Assembly (NCBI RefSeq): GCF_014839835.1
Contig: NC_071634.1
Coordinates: forward strand, 16,040,453 to 16,104,452
Length of the DNA stretch: 64,000 bases
DNA from: Dryobates pubescens
Lineage: Eukaryota > Chordata > Aves > Piciformes > Picidae
Reading direction: 5' to 3'
Shown here: positions 26,801-37,499 of the stretch, one piece after another
Position numbering within the stretch: the first letter of the stretch is position 1
Layout of the letters: each line of letters opens with the position of its first letter
Translations under genes and position numbers: made by a program
The notes under the pieces: generated by a model
What the model was told of the DNA's origin: nothing
Seen by the model: only the letters and a program-made list of their open reading frames with translations
Databases searched by the model: none

Positions 26801-27134
26801 CCCTCGCTACCCTAAATGCTTAGGAGCGCTGTGCCCCAGCCAAGAGCCGAGGCACGGCAGGGGCCGCACGGCAGGGGCTGCTCTTTCCCGCCCGCAGCAG
26901 CCCTCCCTCCCTCCCTCCTCCAGTGCCTGCCGGCAGCCCCAGGCGCGGTCCGAACCACGGCCCCGGCCAACCCGCCCCCTGCTCCCGCTGCCCGCACCGG
27001 CGGCTCGGCAGGCCCCCATCACTCACCTCCCCCGCCCTGTTGGCCAAGGCGATGAGGTCCCTTTTGGGCGACCAGGCCATGAAGACGACCTCCTGGGGCA
27101 GCTGCTTCTCCCCGACCTGCCGGAAGGCGGGCAT
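8682..27134 (-). CDS. ANAPC4: Anaphase-promoting complex subunit 4, complete, 28 coding exons
   Basis: APC4 is a scaffold subunit of the anaphase-promoting complex/cyclosome, the ubiquitin ligase that drives mitotic exit; with APC1 and APC5 it forms the platform. The joined exons give 799 residues against 808 in human, with near-identity in blocks such as [30 protein letters not shown] and [16 protein letters not shown]. Family structure is a WD40-type propeller interrupted by a helical bundle; the acidic C-terminal tail ends in LSLDP. Coding exons in order: 27134-27027, 26285-26180, 25022-24890, 23481-23407, 23279-23253, 23157-23113, 22300-22216, 21832-21722, 20805-20722, 19820-19734, 19085-19021, 18927-18885, 18780-18704, 18260-18160, 18080-18029, 17719-17664, 16490-16444, 15526-15470, 15313-15257, 14720-14627, 13335-13238, 12757-12696, 12606-12568, 12480-12379, 11234-11157, 10401-10231, 9629-9506, 8897-8682. 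Phases agree at every junction. The start gives [14 protein letters not shown] and is the first in-frame ATG of an open GC-rich frame. One intron uses a GC donor (see findings). Apart from the listed repeats I see nothing recognisable in the introns. Confidence 0.97.
9393..9439 (+). repeat. 47-bp direct repeat, copy 2
   Basis: Second copy of the 47-bp repeat at 6417-6463, in the same orientation. It lies in the last intron of ANAPC4, between the final two coding exons and 67 bp from the donor of the penultimate exon. Confidence 0.85.
12285..12345 (-). mobile_element. CR1 LINE 3' end, minus strand, intronic
   Basis: A short reverse-complement CR1 tail (cacagaatctcagaaacatt, then caggttggaaaggaccctca) only about 35 bp past the donor of the ANAPC4 exon at 12480-12379. 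Confidence 0.8.
13618..13858 (+). mobile_element. Diverged CR1 LINE fragment, plus strand, ANAPC4 intron
   Basis: The order of blocks is that of the CR1 3' region: gacaaggggtaatgg, a degraded ORF2 end with ttggaataaactcccaaggg and aggtggtgcactcccctaca, then ggctggactagatgaggtcc. It is more diverged than its neighbours and antisense to ANAPC4. Confidence 0.75.
14049..14495 (-). mobile_element. CR1 LINE, 5'-truncated, minus strand, ANAPC4 intron
   Basis: About 450 bp with a complete 3' end (catagaatcatagaatc on the plus strand) and an open reading frame for the ORF2 C-terminus, including [20 protein letters not shown] and [17 protein letters not shown]. The retained frame suggests a fairly young copy. 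It belongs to the same subfamily as the copies at 24391, 35425, 41150 and 45487. Confidence 0.95.
15602..16125 (-). mobile_element. CR1 LINE internal fragment, minus strand, ANAPC4 intron
   Basis: Degraded ORF2 reverse transcriptase 3' half on the minus strand: recognisable pieces include [14 protein letters not shown]. Both ends are missing. It is older than the tail-bearing copies. Confidence 0.85.
19945..20618 (-). mobile_element. CR1 LINE, about 670 bp, minus strand, ANAPC4 intron
   Basis: The longest open CR1 frame in the window: a 195-codon minus-strand frame spans most of it, with [20 protein letters not shown] and [21 protein letters not shown] complete CR1-type 3' end lies at about 19945. 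It is a distinct subfamily from the 14049 group (a different 3' region). Confidence 0.93.
21252..21612 (-). mobile_element. Rearranged CR1 LINE with inverted 3' ends
   Basis: The part from about 21376 to 21612 is a minus-strand CR1 body (ORF2 C-terminus with [14 protein letters not shown]). Instead of its normal 3' region it meets a plus-strand CR1 3' end (21310-21375), which in turn abuts a minus-strand CR1 3' end (21252-21310). The two tails form a 118-bp foldback. It sits in the ANAPC4 intron following the GC donor. Confidence 0.9.
24391..24625 (-). mobile_element. CR1 LINE, 5'-truncated, minus strand, ANAPC4 intron
   Basis: A 3' end with an (AGAAT)-type tail (gaatagaatagaatagacc) followed by the same subfamily body as the 14049 copy: gatggtgactccaccacctc and ctgggcagcccattccaaag. 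Confidence 0.93.
25108..25174. repeat. Perfect 29-bp inverted repeat with 9-nt loop
   Basis: Left arm 25108-25136 starts gaaagttctgtctagtactt; right arm 25146-25174 is its exact reverse complement, with ctttgaggg between them. It lies in ANAPC4 intron 2, 85 bp upstream (minus strand) of the acceptor for the exon at 25022-24890. The stem could fold in DNA or pre-mRNA. Confidence 0.95.
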
Positions 27135-27480
27135 GGCGGCGGAGCTGCCCGGCCGGGCACCGGGGCCGCTGCGGGGGCTGGCTGAGCGCCTTCCGTGCCA
27201 CCGGGCACCCCCTGACCCAGCACGTCGGCCCCTCCGCGCCCTCCGCTCCCGGCTTCCGGAGGCGGCGCTTCCTGCCGCGGCGGCGCTGGGGCCTGGGCGG
27301 CGCGGGGCCGTGTGCCTGCCCGTGCCTCGGCGCCCGGGGAGGCGGCTGCGGCTCTTCCCCTGCCCGCTGGGAACCCTGTGCTCCGCAGCGGGTTCGAGGG
27401 CTGTGCCCTGTCGCACGGGGCTGCGAGCAGTGCCCGCGGGGAGGAGGCGGAGCGGGCCCGGCGCTGGCTGGGGGCAGCTG
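26790..27480 (-). promoter_or_regulatory. ANAPC4: CpG-rich promoter of ANAPC4
   Basis: A GC- and CpG-rich block surrounds the ANAPC4 start codon at 27134. On the gene strand CCGGAAGCC (27259-27251) is a close match to an ETS site, about 120 bp upstream of the ATG, as is common in housekeeping promoters. No TATA box is evident. Transcription start is not mapped. Confidence 0.75.
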
Positions 27481-27484
27481 CGTT

Positions 27485-27718
27485 CATAGAACCGTGGAAT
27501 CGCAAAAGGTCTTTGAGTCCAACCATGATCTTACCAAGTCTGGCGCTAAACCGCGTCCCTTAGCACCACATCTGTGTCCTTTAAACACCTCCCTGAGGAG
27601 CCTGTCCCACTGTTTGAGAACCCTTTGCAGTGAAGCACTCTCCTCTAGTACCCAACCTAAACCTACCCTGCTGCAACTCAAGGCCATTTGCTCTCATCCT
27701 GTTGTTAGTAGGGATAAG
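27485..27718 (-). mobile_element. CR1 LINE 3' fragment, minus strand, ANAPC4 promoter flank
   Basis: Reverse-complement CR1 3' end (cgttcatagaaccgtggaat, then ctttgagtccaaccatgatc and the acacctccctgaggagcctg body). It directly abuts the CpG island, about 350 bp upstream of the ANAPC4 start codon and between it and the ZCCHC4 3' end. Confidence 0.88.
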
Positions 27719-28309
27719 CACAAAGTGCACGCTGCTTCAGCTGCAGTGTAGCAATGCAGAAGAGACATTCCTTCCCACCATACAAACCGCTGCATTTCTC
27801 GTATTTAGAACCAAGAATGCGTTGGACCAACACAGTGCAATCATTTTCACAGTACAACCCACCTCCATCAACAGTGCCAAGCCAAAAATATTAAAGCTAA
27901 GTAGCTTAAACCCAAAACATATTACAAGGTAATTTTTTTTCTACTAAGTTTATTAAATACTTTTTCTTTTTTATATTCTTAGGCTTCTTCCTATTTGAAA
28001 TTCAAACCCATACTGTGAGAGGACTAGAACACAGAGCGTGGATTCCCAAGAATTTGTGCCTTCCTGGCACCCAACTTCACTTCCTCCCTTGCCCCACATC
28101 CCCCAGTACTTAAGACAAAACCACAGCATCCACCAGTATTCCTCCCAGCAGCACCCCTCCCTTCATTTCAGACCGCATCAGACAAATTGTTAATCCTAAA
28201 CACACCAAGCTGTTGCATTACAAGAAGTGCATGGCAAGCGTGTGGTTTGCTTAGCAATTTTTTTTTTAGGGCCAGTAATGAAGAATTGCAAGTTTTAACT
28301 CAATCAGGT

Positions 28310-28315
28310 TTTATT
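28310..28315 (-). terminator. Likely ZCCHC4 poly(A) signal
   Basis: AATAAA on the minus strand about 80 bp past the ZCCHC4 TGA stop. A second AATAAA at 27954-27949 could serve a longer 3' UTR that would end about 0.8 kb from the ANAPC4 start codon. Confidence 0.5.
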
Positions 28316-28394
28316 TCAGATGTCAATATTAGCACTTAGAACCAAAGTCTGGCCATAAAAAAGTAAATGAATAATTCTGTATCAGCAAGCCAAA

Positions 28395-31300
28395 TCATGT
28401 CTTTTTTTTCTTATTCTTTACTTTCTTCCTTGAGAACATGGCATGCTTCACAGCTGATCTCCTACAGATCCCCATCTTTACCTTCTTTTGAGTAGTTTTC
28501 TGCCTCTGCTTTTTGTCAGCTCTGTAAAAGGAAAGAAGGAACACACAGGTTAGAATAAAATGGAGAATGTACTTTCACATTTGCTGGTATTTTAAGTAAT
28601 CTCTCCATGCAAGTACATGAACTCAGGAGTACTGTCACAAAACACACAAGGAACATTGCACACACACACATTACTGCAGTACCACACTTACTGGCAAGCT
28701 GCTCTGCTGCGGGAGAGACTGGGACAGGTACTGCGTTTGTGACCCGCCTGGCCACAAACAAAACAGCCAGCAGCAGCCTTCTCACAAGCATGGGTTGGAA
28801 GAGCACAGCAGTTGCAGTTGTTACAGTGAAACCAAGCTGCAAAACAAGTAACATGATTTCTGATCTTGAACAGGAGGCGCAGAATGATCATTCTGAAATT
28901 CAGGTTTAAACACAGGCTGGATTACCTGGGGTTTCATTTTGGTTTGGTTTTAGAGAGATGGGTGTTAAGTCACTTTCTGGTCCCTTATCACAAGGCAGCC
29001 AGGCCTTCATTAGATACACTGTGTAACTATTTCAATAGAACTGAATTATTTTGCCATTTGAATTACTGAATTACTATAGAAGATCACTGTATGCTATAGT
29101 AAGATCACTGATGTTAACATGAAAAGCAGTCCAGATGTTGAAAAGGACTCACAAATAGTGATTTCTGTATCAGTAACAAAAATGATTGCTTCATCTATTT
29201 AAGCACAAGCTACAAACACAACTGCATGTGTGCAGAAACCACACTTTGATCATGCTCTCTCAAACACTGTAGTAACTGCCTATTATCACCCTTTTTAAGA
29301 GTAAATTCTAATGAAAAGAATTTACCAAAAAAAGGTCAGGAAACACTTATGTGACAAATCAAACCAGTGAAGTTTCCCCAGAACAAACAGAAGTGGGATT
29401 TCATGTGCCTGGACAAGAATTCATCACATACTTGAAGTTATCAAATGGCAGCTCCTGTGAAATTGAGGTTTTTCCTGTGCTCTGTGCCTTCTGAATGATT
29501 ACTTTTTCTTTCTTTTATGGACTATTTTCTCTTCTGGTTTGTCATCTCAGTTTCTTTGGACTATACCTTAAACAACAAGTGCACTTTTATTTCCAAAGGC
29601 ATTTTTCTGTACTTACAGGGTTTTACACATTTTTTGCAAAGAAAGCAATGTTTCCATTGTCTTCCATCCTGCAACAGATGAACACATGCATTGTTTGTTT
29701 GTTTTAAAGAAGTCCACCAACTGTATCTTGATACTGGACTGCTGATGTATGGTACCAATTATATACAGAAACAGGACCTCTACAGGAATAACAGCAACTT
29801 AGCAACAAGAGACCTGAGAATCTCTGACAGCTGCAGCAAAATGACTGTATTTTGAAACTAACAAGTCCTACAACTTTGAAATATAACAAATGTCTGTGTC
29901 AACAGACCTCTGATGAAGGAGGACAAGAAGCAATGGATGTAAGCTGCAGCACAGCAGGTTCCATCTCAACACAAGGGGGAACTTCTTTACTGTAAGGGTC
30001 ACAGAGCACTGAAACAGGCTCCCCAGAGGGGCTGTGGAGTCTCCTTCTCTGGAGACTTTCAAGGCCTGTCTGGATGTGTTCCTCTGTGACCTGAGCTGGA
30101 CTCTCTGGTCCTGCTCTGGCAGGGGGGTTGGACTTGATGATCTCTTTGGGTCCCTTCCAACCCCTGACATCCTGTGACCCTGTGTAAGTGGTAAGCAGCA
30201 AACTTTTCTCATACTCTTTCCAACGTAGAGATCTGGGAGAGAGAAACTAATTCCCAGTAGATTATGAATGATGTCCTTTGAAGTTAACAGTCCACAAAAT
30301 GGAACTGTTTGGAGTTCTCCAAGGAAATCAGTATCAGAATAGGTGTTTATTCTTTGACTACTGCTAAAATTGTCATCCAGAAAAAAGCCAAGATACTTAC
30401 TTTTGATGTACATGAATTGCATATCTCACAGTGCTGGTTACCAGAGCTAACATAACGCTGACATATAGAGCAAAACCTGGGGGGAAAATAAATTACAAAT
30501 GTACTGCTTCACTATTTGCTGACAAAGCAAGGGAAATGGGTTTTATACAAGCTCAACAATGTAAGGATTGCAAAACCACTTTGCTAAACTAATGTTTTTG
30601 AGGCATAAAATCACCACTTAGCCTCATAATGCTTTAGAGTACTCCCAAATAGTAAAATTCAGGTGAACTGAAATCATTAACACCATCAGCAGTAAGCCAA
30701 GTCAAATTCACTCCTTTGTTCTTGATGCTTCCCGTAGTGTTTGTTTTATTAACTGCCTCAGCCAAGCTGATTGTCAGGCACACATTTCCTACAGACACAA
30801 GCTGAGGTATCCCGTAATTCCACACTGGAAAATGTAATCTGCCTTTTAGGTGCCCAGGCCTCCTAAACAGACCTCACAAAACATGCGACCTTGGAATGAG
30901 GAGAGGTACTCCAGAGCCTGGCATCCAATAGTTTGGCATGACAATACTCCTAATGTGCTTCAGAAACATTATGCCCTGACCAAGAACAAACAGACTCTTT
31001 CAACACCTCTTACCTATAGCCCTCCTCTGCAGGAAGCACAATCACCCTTGGGGTGAGGTTGGTGAAGATACGGACAGGAGACTGTCTGCGCCCTGTCTTG
31101 CCATGTTTATAAAGTGCATGATTGTCGTAGTCTACCTAGAAAAAGAACATCAGGCAAGAGATGTCTTAAATGGAATGCTAAGCACAGGCAGAACTATTTG
31201 CATATTTATTATATGTGGCCTTATGAAAATTTCTCTCTAGACTAACCCCTAATTGGATTACAAATTCTGCAGCAAGTGTTTTGTCTCCTTTATTTTTAAG

Positions 31301-34300
31301 CTTGTGCAACCATAGTATAAGGCTAGACTCAAGAAACTCAGTTCCCAATGTGCCTCTGAGACCTTACTTTGCTGATGCCTTTCTGCTGTTTTGCATGGGA
31401 TATTCAAAGATAAGATTGCAGTTGCTCAACAAAAGAGCAACTCACTAAGAACAAAAAGGAACTATACCATTTGGTCTGTCTGGAAGACAGCTGATGTACA
31501 TCTTAACCTATCTCAGTATAATTACCAAGTTGAAAAATCCAACCAGCACAGCTTTTTCCAACACTGCCTCCAGAGACTTTTTGACACAAAAATTCTCATC
31601 TCTGAACACTAGCAGGAATGCAGAGCATAGCCTAGCATGAGCTTACAACTGTCTTCCACAAATTTCCACTCTACAAGATACAAATATTTTGTTTTCACGT
31701 CAAACTTCATGCAGAGTTGTTAAATGAGAAAATGAAACTTCAACATTATGAATACCCCTGACTGAGCTCCCCAAAGTCACTGATGTACACATTCATTGAC
31801 AACTTACAGAGCAGATACAATGCTGATGCCAAATTACTGCTTCAGCACTGACAGTTTAATTGATTAGGTCATTCCAAACATTTCTGTTGTAATCTTAAAT
31901 CCTGCTCTGGTCCCAGCAGTTTTGGAGATGAAAGACTTTCACTTTTTTATTGACCAGAAATGGGCATTACCCACCAAGCTACTGACATTTCAGCACATGG
32001 GAAAAGGGAAACATCCACCACTGCAATATGCACCTGTTAAAATTAGTGCCAAGTCCATCACACTGAAAACCCAGCAGAAGCGAGTTAGTGGACGGATGAA
32101 GATACAAAATAAATGGTGGGAGTGTGACAAGCTACCATTTATCTGCCTTCATTCATAGTCCTGTTCACACTGCACACGAGTGAAATGCAGCAGGTTCACT
32201 GGGTTCAGTCATACCTGGTAATCCATCATAGTGAAGCTTGGGAAAAATTCAAGAATACGAGACTCAAAGAAGTATGGAAATATCCAGAACATGGGCATCT
32301 CTTGGCTGACAGGATCTAGTCAGGAAAAGGGTTAGATGTGCATTAAACAAGGTACATGGAGCATGGAAAATGTACAGTAAACAATTCTCAATACATCAAG
32401 ATATGTATGGCATGCTGGGCAGAACAACTAATTAAATCCTTTAAGCAGCAAAGTTTGGGCATATTTGATTTATGCAGAGCTATAAGCTCCACTTAGCTGA
32501 CAACTCTGGTCACCCACCTGGGTTGGCAAGAAGTGCTACTGGTCTGGTAGTTTGTTCCACCATGAGGGTGGTGAGACACTGGCACAGGTTGCCCAGGGAG
32601 GTGGTGGAAGCCTCATCCCTGGAGGTTTTTAAGGCCAGGCTGGATGTGGCTGTGAGCAACCTGCTGTAGTGTGAGGTGTCCCTGCCCATGGCAGGGGGTT
32701 GGAATTGGCTGATCCTTGAGGTCCCTTCCAACCCTGACAATTCTGTGATTCTTCTCTACCTTTGAAGTCCTTTGTAATGGCAAGCAGATTTATTAAAAAA
32801 ATTACAAATAAGTTTTAAAGAGAGACTTAGAGAACTGGGCATTATTAAACTATCAGGAGAGTAGTTAGATGCATTGTAGTTTGTCTTCAGAAATCATAAC
32901 ATGAGTGTGTCCACATTCACCTATGTAGCAAAAATCACAGACTTTTAAACAGGTGCTTTTCCTCACAGTGATGCTGCAGCTCAACACCTATCTGGCTGCA
33001 ATAGATACCTTCTTTTTCTGTGCTCTTCCACATTGCCATCAGTCTCTTAAAGCTAGAAGCCAGAGCTTCCACTAAGCCTCCAAATGGGGGATCAGTTACC
33101 ATGATGACCCTTTCACCATTGTCTTGATGCAAGAATCTCCTGCAAGTTTCATGTGCAGCCTGGAAGAACCAGAGGTTAATTTCCAGAAACATGGAGTCAA
33201 GAACTACAATAATCTTGTCTTTGAAATAAAAGGAGTATTTATTGGGCCTGTAAAGGCTGGGACTAAAACAATTAATCCTGCTGTAGCAGCACCTGCAAGC
33301 TAATGAAGGCTTGCAGGTAATAACTCACACCGAACTGTCATTTTAATACAAGCAGCAGTTAAAGTATGGAATGAACATTAGCTAGCAAGACTTTAACAGG
33401 CCATTTTATCTTTGAATCAAGTGGGACAGAACTGCTGATGAGGCACTGTTATTCTTTATTCTTATTTCCAGTGCCACTGACCACTTTTATCTCATGGTAG
33501 TTGTTTTCTATGAGACTAACCACGACTTTCTTACAACATCCTGAATCAACAACATGTGCTTCTTTACAATGTACTCAAGAAATAGTTGGCCTTACCTCTC
33601 CAGCAAAAAAATGATGATTAAACATGTTGTAGTGACAGAATTCATCCTCTGTGTAAAACTGTGAATACCTGTAAAATAAGTTTGTATATGTAAACAACTT
33701 CTTGCCTGCCCTAAGGGGCATTTACACTGAAAGCAAGGCCTTAAGACATTTATTTGGGTTCTGATTACTTGAGAACACAAACCAACACTGGGAATTATTA
33801 AGTATCATTACTTTTCTCAAACTGGGTATCACTTGTGTATGTGTGCAGGAAGAGAGATGCAGTGTCAGGAAAGGGAAAACAACCACCCATTTATCTTTGA
33901 AAGCAGTAAGCACACAAATCTTTGTACACACAGAGAGACAAACATTTGTTGAAACCTACCTGAAATCAATATCTAGCAGAAGGCTTCTAACCCTGAAATC
34001 TTCTTCTTTTGATGCTTTTGACTGGATCATTTCATGAAGCCTGAGGTATAATTGGAGCAAAGAAATTTAACACATGATCACTGGCTTCAGAAAATTATCT
34101 TGGCAAGACAAGAATGCCTGGCACTTTACTAAACCTAAAACCAAACAGATAGAGAGAATGGAATAATCTAAATTTGGATGATTTCATTTGGGTAATGTTT
34201 AAAGTTAGAAACATGTTTTAGTATTAAAAGGGGAAGTAAAACAAACAAACAAAAAATAAAACCAAACCAAACCAACAAACAAAAAACCCAACCAAACAAC

Positions 34301-37282
34301 TACAGAAACAACACACAAACAAGCACATACAACAAAATAAATAGAGCAAGAAACAAAGCAGGACACTTAAAGCAAGTGTGCTATCTGCAGTACAGCTGCT
34401 GTCTTCTCCTGTATCATTTAAGCTCAAAGCAAGACCTCAGTAGATGCCTGGATAATCTCAACCAATTAAAGCACAGTGAATTTCTTATTATGAGAGAATC
34501 TCTGGTTTCTTAAACATCAGTAAGCTGCACAATTTTGAGACAGAAATATGATTTGGAAGTGCAGTAATTCTACACTAGAAGTGTAACCACTCTCACTGAA
34601 AGTGTAACCATTCTCACCTCGGGGTCCCAACAGAGAGCACTCGGCTGAACCCTAAATCAATAATAAGATCCAAGAGGAACTGGCAACTTCTGTCTGCAAA
34701 CAAATACTGTGCATTTGTCTTTTTATTCTCCAGTGGATATAAAAGTTGACTGGGACTTTGTAGCTGGGCAGTGGAGATATCACAAAGGAGCTGGTGATCC
34801 GAGTGCTTCTCCCATTCAGCTGGCAGTAGCAATTGCTGGCACTCCTGGCAAAACCTCCTCTTTGCTAATGGCAACACAATGAAATTCTTGTACCTGTAAA
34901 CACAAACAACAATAGGGAACAAACTCTGAAAAGGCTTCTGTAAAAGATATGAAGGGGAGCTATAAAAGGGGTTTCATTTTTCTGAGTTCAGACATTTACA
35001 GAGGCAAAGTAGTTTAAGCTGCTCTTTGGAAAACTCCACTACCTAACTGTGAATGAGGTAATACTTATGAACAAAAATACTCAGAGCACACTTTGAGAAG
35101 CATGTAGTAAACTGGTTAAATATATTTGGAATCCCTTTAAAACAACTACATTGAAGGGTGAAGACCCCATGTCCCTACCAGCAAGGAATCCTGTGTGTTT
35201 ATACACAAACTCAGGTGCCTCTGCTTTTCACAGCGTTAATAAGCCTGTTACTTTTTGCACACTAAAGTCAGTGCTGCTACTGACCTGCTGTTAGCACATT
35301 ATGAACACTAATATAACAGCTATACATACTGCAAAATAGAATGATACAGCTCCTGTTTTGAAAACACCATGCTCTAAGTATTTCATGCTCTTTTCCCACT
35401 GCAGTCAACCAGTTCTTATGTTACATCGAAGAGGATTAACCAGGTTGGAAAAGACTTTCAAGATCATCAAGTCCAACCTATCACCCAACACCATCTAATC
35501 AACTGAACCATGGCAATAAGTGCCCCATTCAGTCTCTTCTCAAACACCTCCAGTGATGGTGACTCCACCACCTCCCTGGGCAGCACATTCCAATGGCCAA
35601 TCTCTTTCTGTGAAGAATTTCTTCCTAACATCCAGCTTGAGACTCTGTCCTCTTGTTCTGGTGCTGGTTGCCTGGGAGAAGAGACCAAGCCCCACCTGGC
35701 TACAACCTCCCTTCAGGTAGTTGTAGAGAGCAATGAGGTCTCCCCTGAGCCTCCTCTCTCCAGGCTAAGCAACCCCAGCTCCCTCAGCCTCTCCTCACAG
35801 GGCCTGTGCTCCAGACCTCTCACCACCTTTGTATCCTTCTGGCACCTTTTCACACTTTAAAGAATCCTGAAATGTTATCTCTACATTCAGAGTACCTAAA
35901 CCTGTGTGACTTGATTCTCACTGGAGACAATGTACATAACAATACCTTTCCACATTCTGCCTGTGTGTACGAGAAGGCTGATGGGTTCTGTTATACTCTT
36001 CACGTGCTGCAAGCCTAGTTTCTGACACCTGTAAAATTCATGTGTATGGCAAGTCAAGAGAGCAAACAGACATCACTCAATATTGTATGTTAAATCTCAA
36101 CATTAGACAAAAAAGCTTCATTAAAGGTCACATACTTTAGTCACTTTGCATATTAAAACCCCTACCATATTCTTTGTTTCAGCAGAGCAAGCGAGACTGC
36201 AGCACAGAGGCATGCTGCAAAGCAGCACGAGTCTCACTGCAAATGTGAAGAGTGCCAAAACCAAACACTTCATTCTTCCACCGTGTGTAACACTCAGAAA
36301 AACTCAAAACATGGTTCTGATGAAGGTAAAGAGGTGTACTTTCCCTAAGCCCACGCCAGCAGTTGCATTCCCTCTGAAGATCTCTATCTGACCCTCAACA
36401 GCTGGTAACAGCTGACATGTGGCCCAGGGCTTTTGTGTGGTTATTTAGTAAGCTTTTCTCTGAGTCTTCTGCTTTGCTCCCACAAAACCCATCACTGGTT
36501 TCACAGTTAACAGAGTTTCAAGACATGTGTGCAAAAACTGATGGAACTGATTTGTTTAAAGGGAGAAGAGAGCAGAATGCATACAACTTGCCTTGAAAGT
36601 TATACTTTAAATGTTCTCCTGGCAGAAATGAGTGCTCCACTAAACATAAAAGTTTAGTAATCAGCTACTGCCACTGATTTCAAGGACAAAATAGATCTGT
36701 CTGTGAAATACAGAAAAAAAAAAATCTTTGACTTTTAACATCAGTCCTAAGCAGTGCTCTCTTACCTTCTCATCTTCCCACTGGAAAAAGTTACAATCTT
36801 TTCTATCCCTACAAGCTGAACAGGCATAAAATCTTCTTCCTTCCTCTGCTCCCTGGCTGGTCTTTACAAACAGAAGAGCAGGACCTAAAGAACAAAGGTA
36901 ATTACTGACGACACTCGGAACACCAACACCTTTGCTTGAATGCCTCCACCCCAAGTGCCAAGCTCCTAGAACAGCGCACTCACAACGCCTGCTGTAAAAA
37001 CACAATCCCTCGCTGTGGAGCCAAGAAAACAGCTGAGGGCGAACAACAGAGACGCTCAGAGAGCTGTCAAACGCTGACCCACCGGGCACCGCGGCCATCT
37101 CACTCCGCTCCACCATCAGAACCCCGGCCAGCCTCGCACTCCCGTCCCACTCATGCAGCCTCCTCGCCGCCCGGCTCACCGTGCGGGCAGCTGGGAGCGC
37201 TGGCCGCCAGGCCGAGCAGGGTTAGCCCACCCGCACCCGGACCGCACAAGGCCTCAACGTCAGCCGCTCCGCTGGCCGCCAT
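28395..37282 (-). CDS. ZCCHC4: 28S rRNA N6-adenosine methyltransferase, complete, 13 exons
   Basis: ZCCHC4 places the m6A mark on 28S rRNA using S-adenosylmethionine and acts mainly in the nucleolus. The joined exons give 502 residues against 513 in human. Seen in order: a GRF-type zinc finger (C32, H34, C56, C65), a C2H2-like finger (CQEC near residue 119 followed by HSDH), a methyltransferase domain with catalytic DPPF at 268-271, a cysteine-rich zinc module (about 371-430), and a CCHC knuckle at 437-450. The tail is lysine-rich. Exons: 37282-37180, 36884-36766, 36028-35946, 34893-34618, 34040-33960, 33668-33596, 33159-33009, 32315-32215, 31135-31014, 30476-30401, 29668-29617, 28836-28692, 28521-28395. 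All phases agree. The gene lies just downstream of PI4K2B and upstream of ANAPC4. Introns hold two plus-strand CR1 pieces, one minus-strand CR1 and an A/C-rich stretch. Confidence 0.97.
28692..28836 (-). CDS. ZCCHC4: ZCCHC4 zinc-knuckle exon
   Basis: This exon encodes the end of the cysteine-rich module ([10 protein letters not shown]) and the CCHC zinc knuckle [14 protein letters not shown], with spacing C-x2-C-x4-H-x4-C that gives the gene its name. All four ligands are present. The knuckle is thought to help bind RNA. Confidence 0.95.
29915..30184 (+). mobile_element. CR1 LINE 3' end, plus strand, ZCCHC4 intron
   Basis: A 270-bp 5'-truncated copy, of the same subfamily as the one at 808: gagcactgaaacaggctccc, ctccttctctggagactttc, and ttggacttgatgatctcttt. 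It is antisense to ZCCHC4. Confidence 0.93.
32555..32753 (+). mobile_element. CR1 LINE 3' end, plus strand, ZCCHC4 intron
   Basis: ORF2 terminus ([20 protein letters not shown]) followed by the 3' UTR with ccctgcccatggcagggggt and gaggtcccttccaaccctga. The same 3' end type is found in the foldback at 21252-21369. Antisense to ZCCHC4. Confidence 0.93.
33009..33159 (-). CDS. ZCCHC4: ZCCHC4 catalytic exon with DPPF motif
   Basis: Fifty residues, phase 0 in and phase 1 out. It carries [17 protein letters not shown]; the DPPF tetrad at residues 268-271 is the N6-adenine methyltransferase signature that holds the target base in this family. It is intact. The donor is GTATCT; this is not the U12-type GTATCCTT consensus. 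Confidence 0.95.
34231..34345. repeat. A/C-rich low-complexity stretch, ZCCHC4 intron
   Basis: Imperfect aaac and aaaac units (for example aaacaaacaaacaaaaaa and ccaaaccaaaccaacaaac) with almost no T over more than 80 bp. On the gene strand it is a G/T-rich tract. Similar but shorter tracts occur at 43810-43925 and 48010-48058. Confidence 0.8.
34591..34617 (-). repeat. Tandem duplication of a ZCCHC4 splice donor
   Basis: The intron side of the donor at 34617-34612 (GTGAGA followed by TGGTTACACTT-like sequence) is repeated 21 bp further in, giving a second GTGAGA at 34596-34591. Using the second site would add an immediate in-frame TGA. Confidence 0.75.
35425..35845 (-). mobile_element. CR1 LINE, 5'-truncated, minus strand, ZCCHC4 intron
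   Basis: Same subfamily as 14049: aaccaggttggaaaagactt, gatggtgactccaccacctc, and cctcttgttctggtgctggt. An internal part of the ORF2 end is missing relative to the 14049 and 45487 copies. Confidence 0.94.
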
Positions 37283-37460
37283 GACACCGCCGCCTTCCCG
37301 GCAGCTCTCACTGCCCGCCCGGTGCCACAGCCAGAGGGAGGCGGGAGCGGGAGAGCGGCGCTGCGGCGCCCTCCAGCGGAGCGGCGGCCCCAGGGCGAAG
37401 GGAGCAGCTTTGGGACCACGGCAGAGGCAGGGATGGAGCGGAGCAGAAGCAGACTGCTGA
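37070..37460 (-). promoter_or_regulatory. ZCCHC4: CpG-rich promoter of ZCCHC4
   Basis: A CpG-rich block around the start codon at 37282. Its upstream edge reaches almost to the PI4K2B poly(A) signal at 37514-37509. A weaker CTCF-like match (CCGCTGGAGGGCGC on the minus strand, 37379-37366) lies about 85 bp upstream of the ATG. No TATA box is evident. Confidence 0.7.
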
Positions 37461-37499
37461 ACAAACGAGACTCCCGAGCCTAAACCCCGTGCGATTTAG

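Noticed and set aside
27135-27416. N-terminal extension of ANAPC4
   Set aside because: The frame is open upstream but contains no in-frame ATG before 27134, and human ANAPC4 has no such extension.
26807-27563. Long open frames on both strands near 27 kb
   Set aside because: GC-rich promoter sequence has few stops. Only the frame with ANAPC4 exon 1 has a conserved peptide.
36137-36250. Possible third exon of ZCCHC4
   Set aside because: A weak peptide resemblance was broken by a stop and had no fitting phase. The true exon was found at 36028-35946 with a clear protein match and correct phases on both sides.
37366-37379. Second CTCF-like match near ZCCHC4
   Set aside because: CCGCTGGAGGGCGC departs from the core consensus at an important base and lies in CpG-rich sequence where such matches are common; noted in the promoter entry only.
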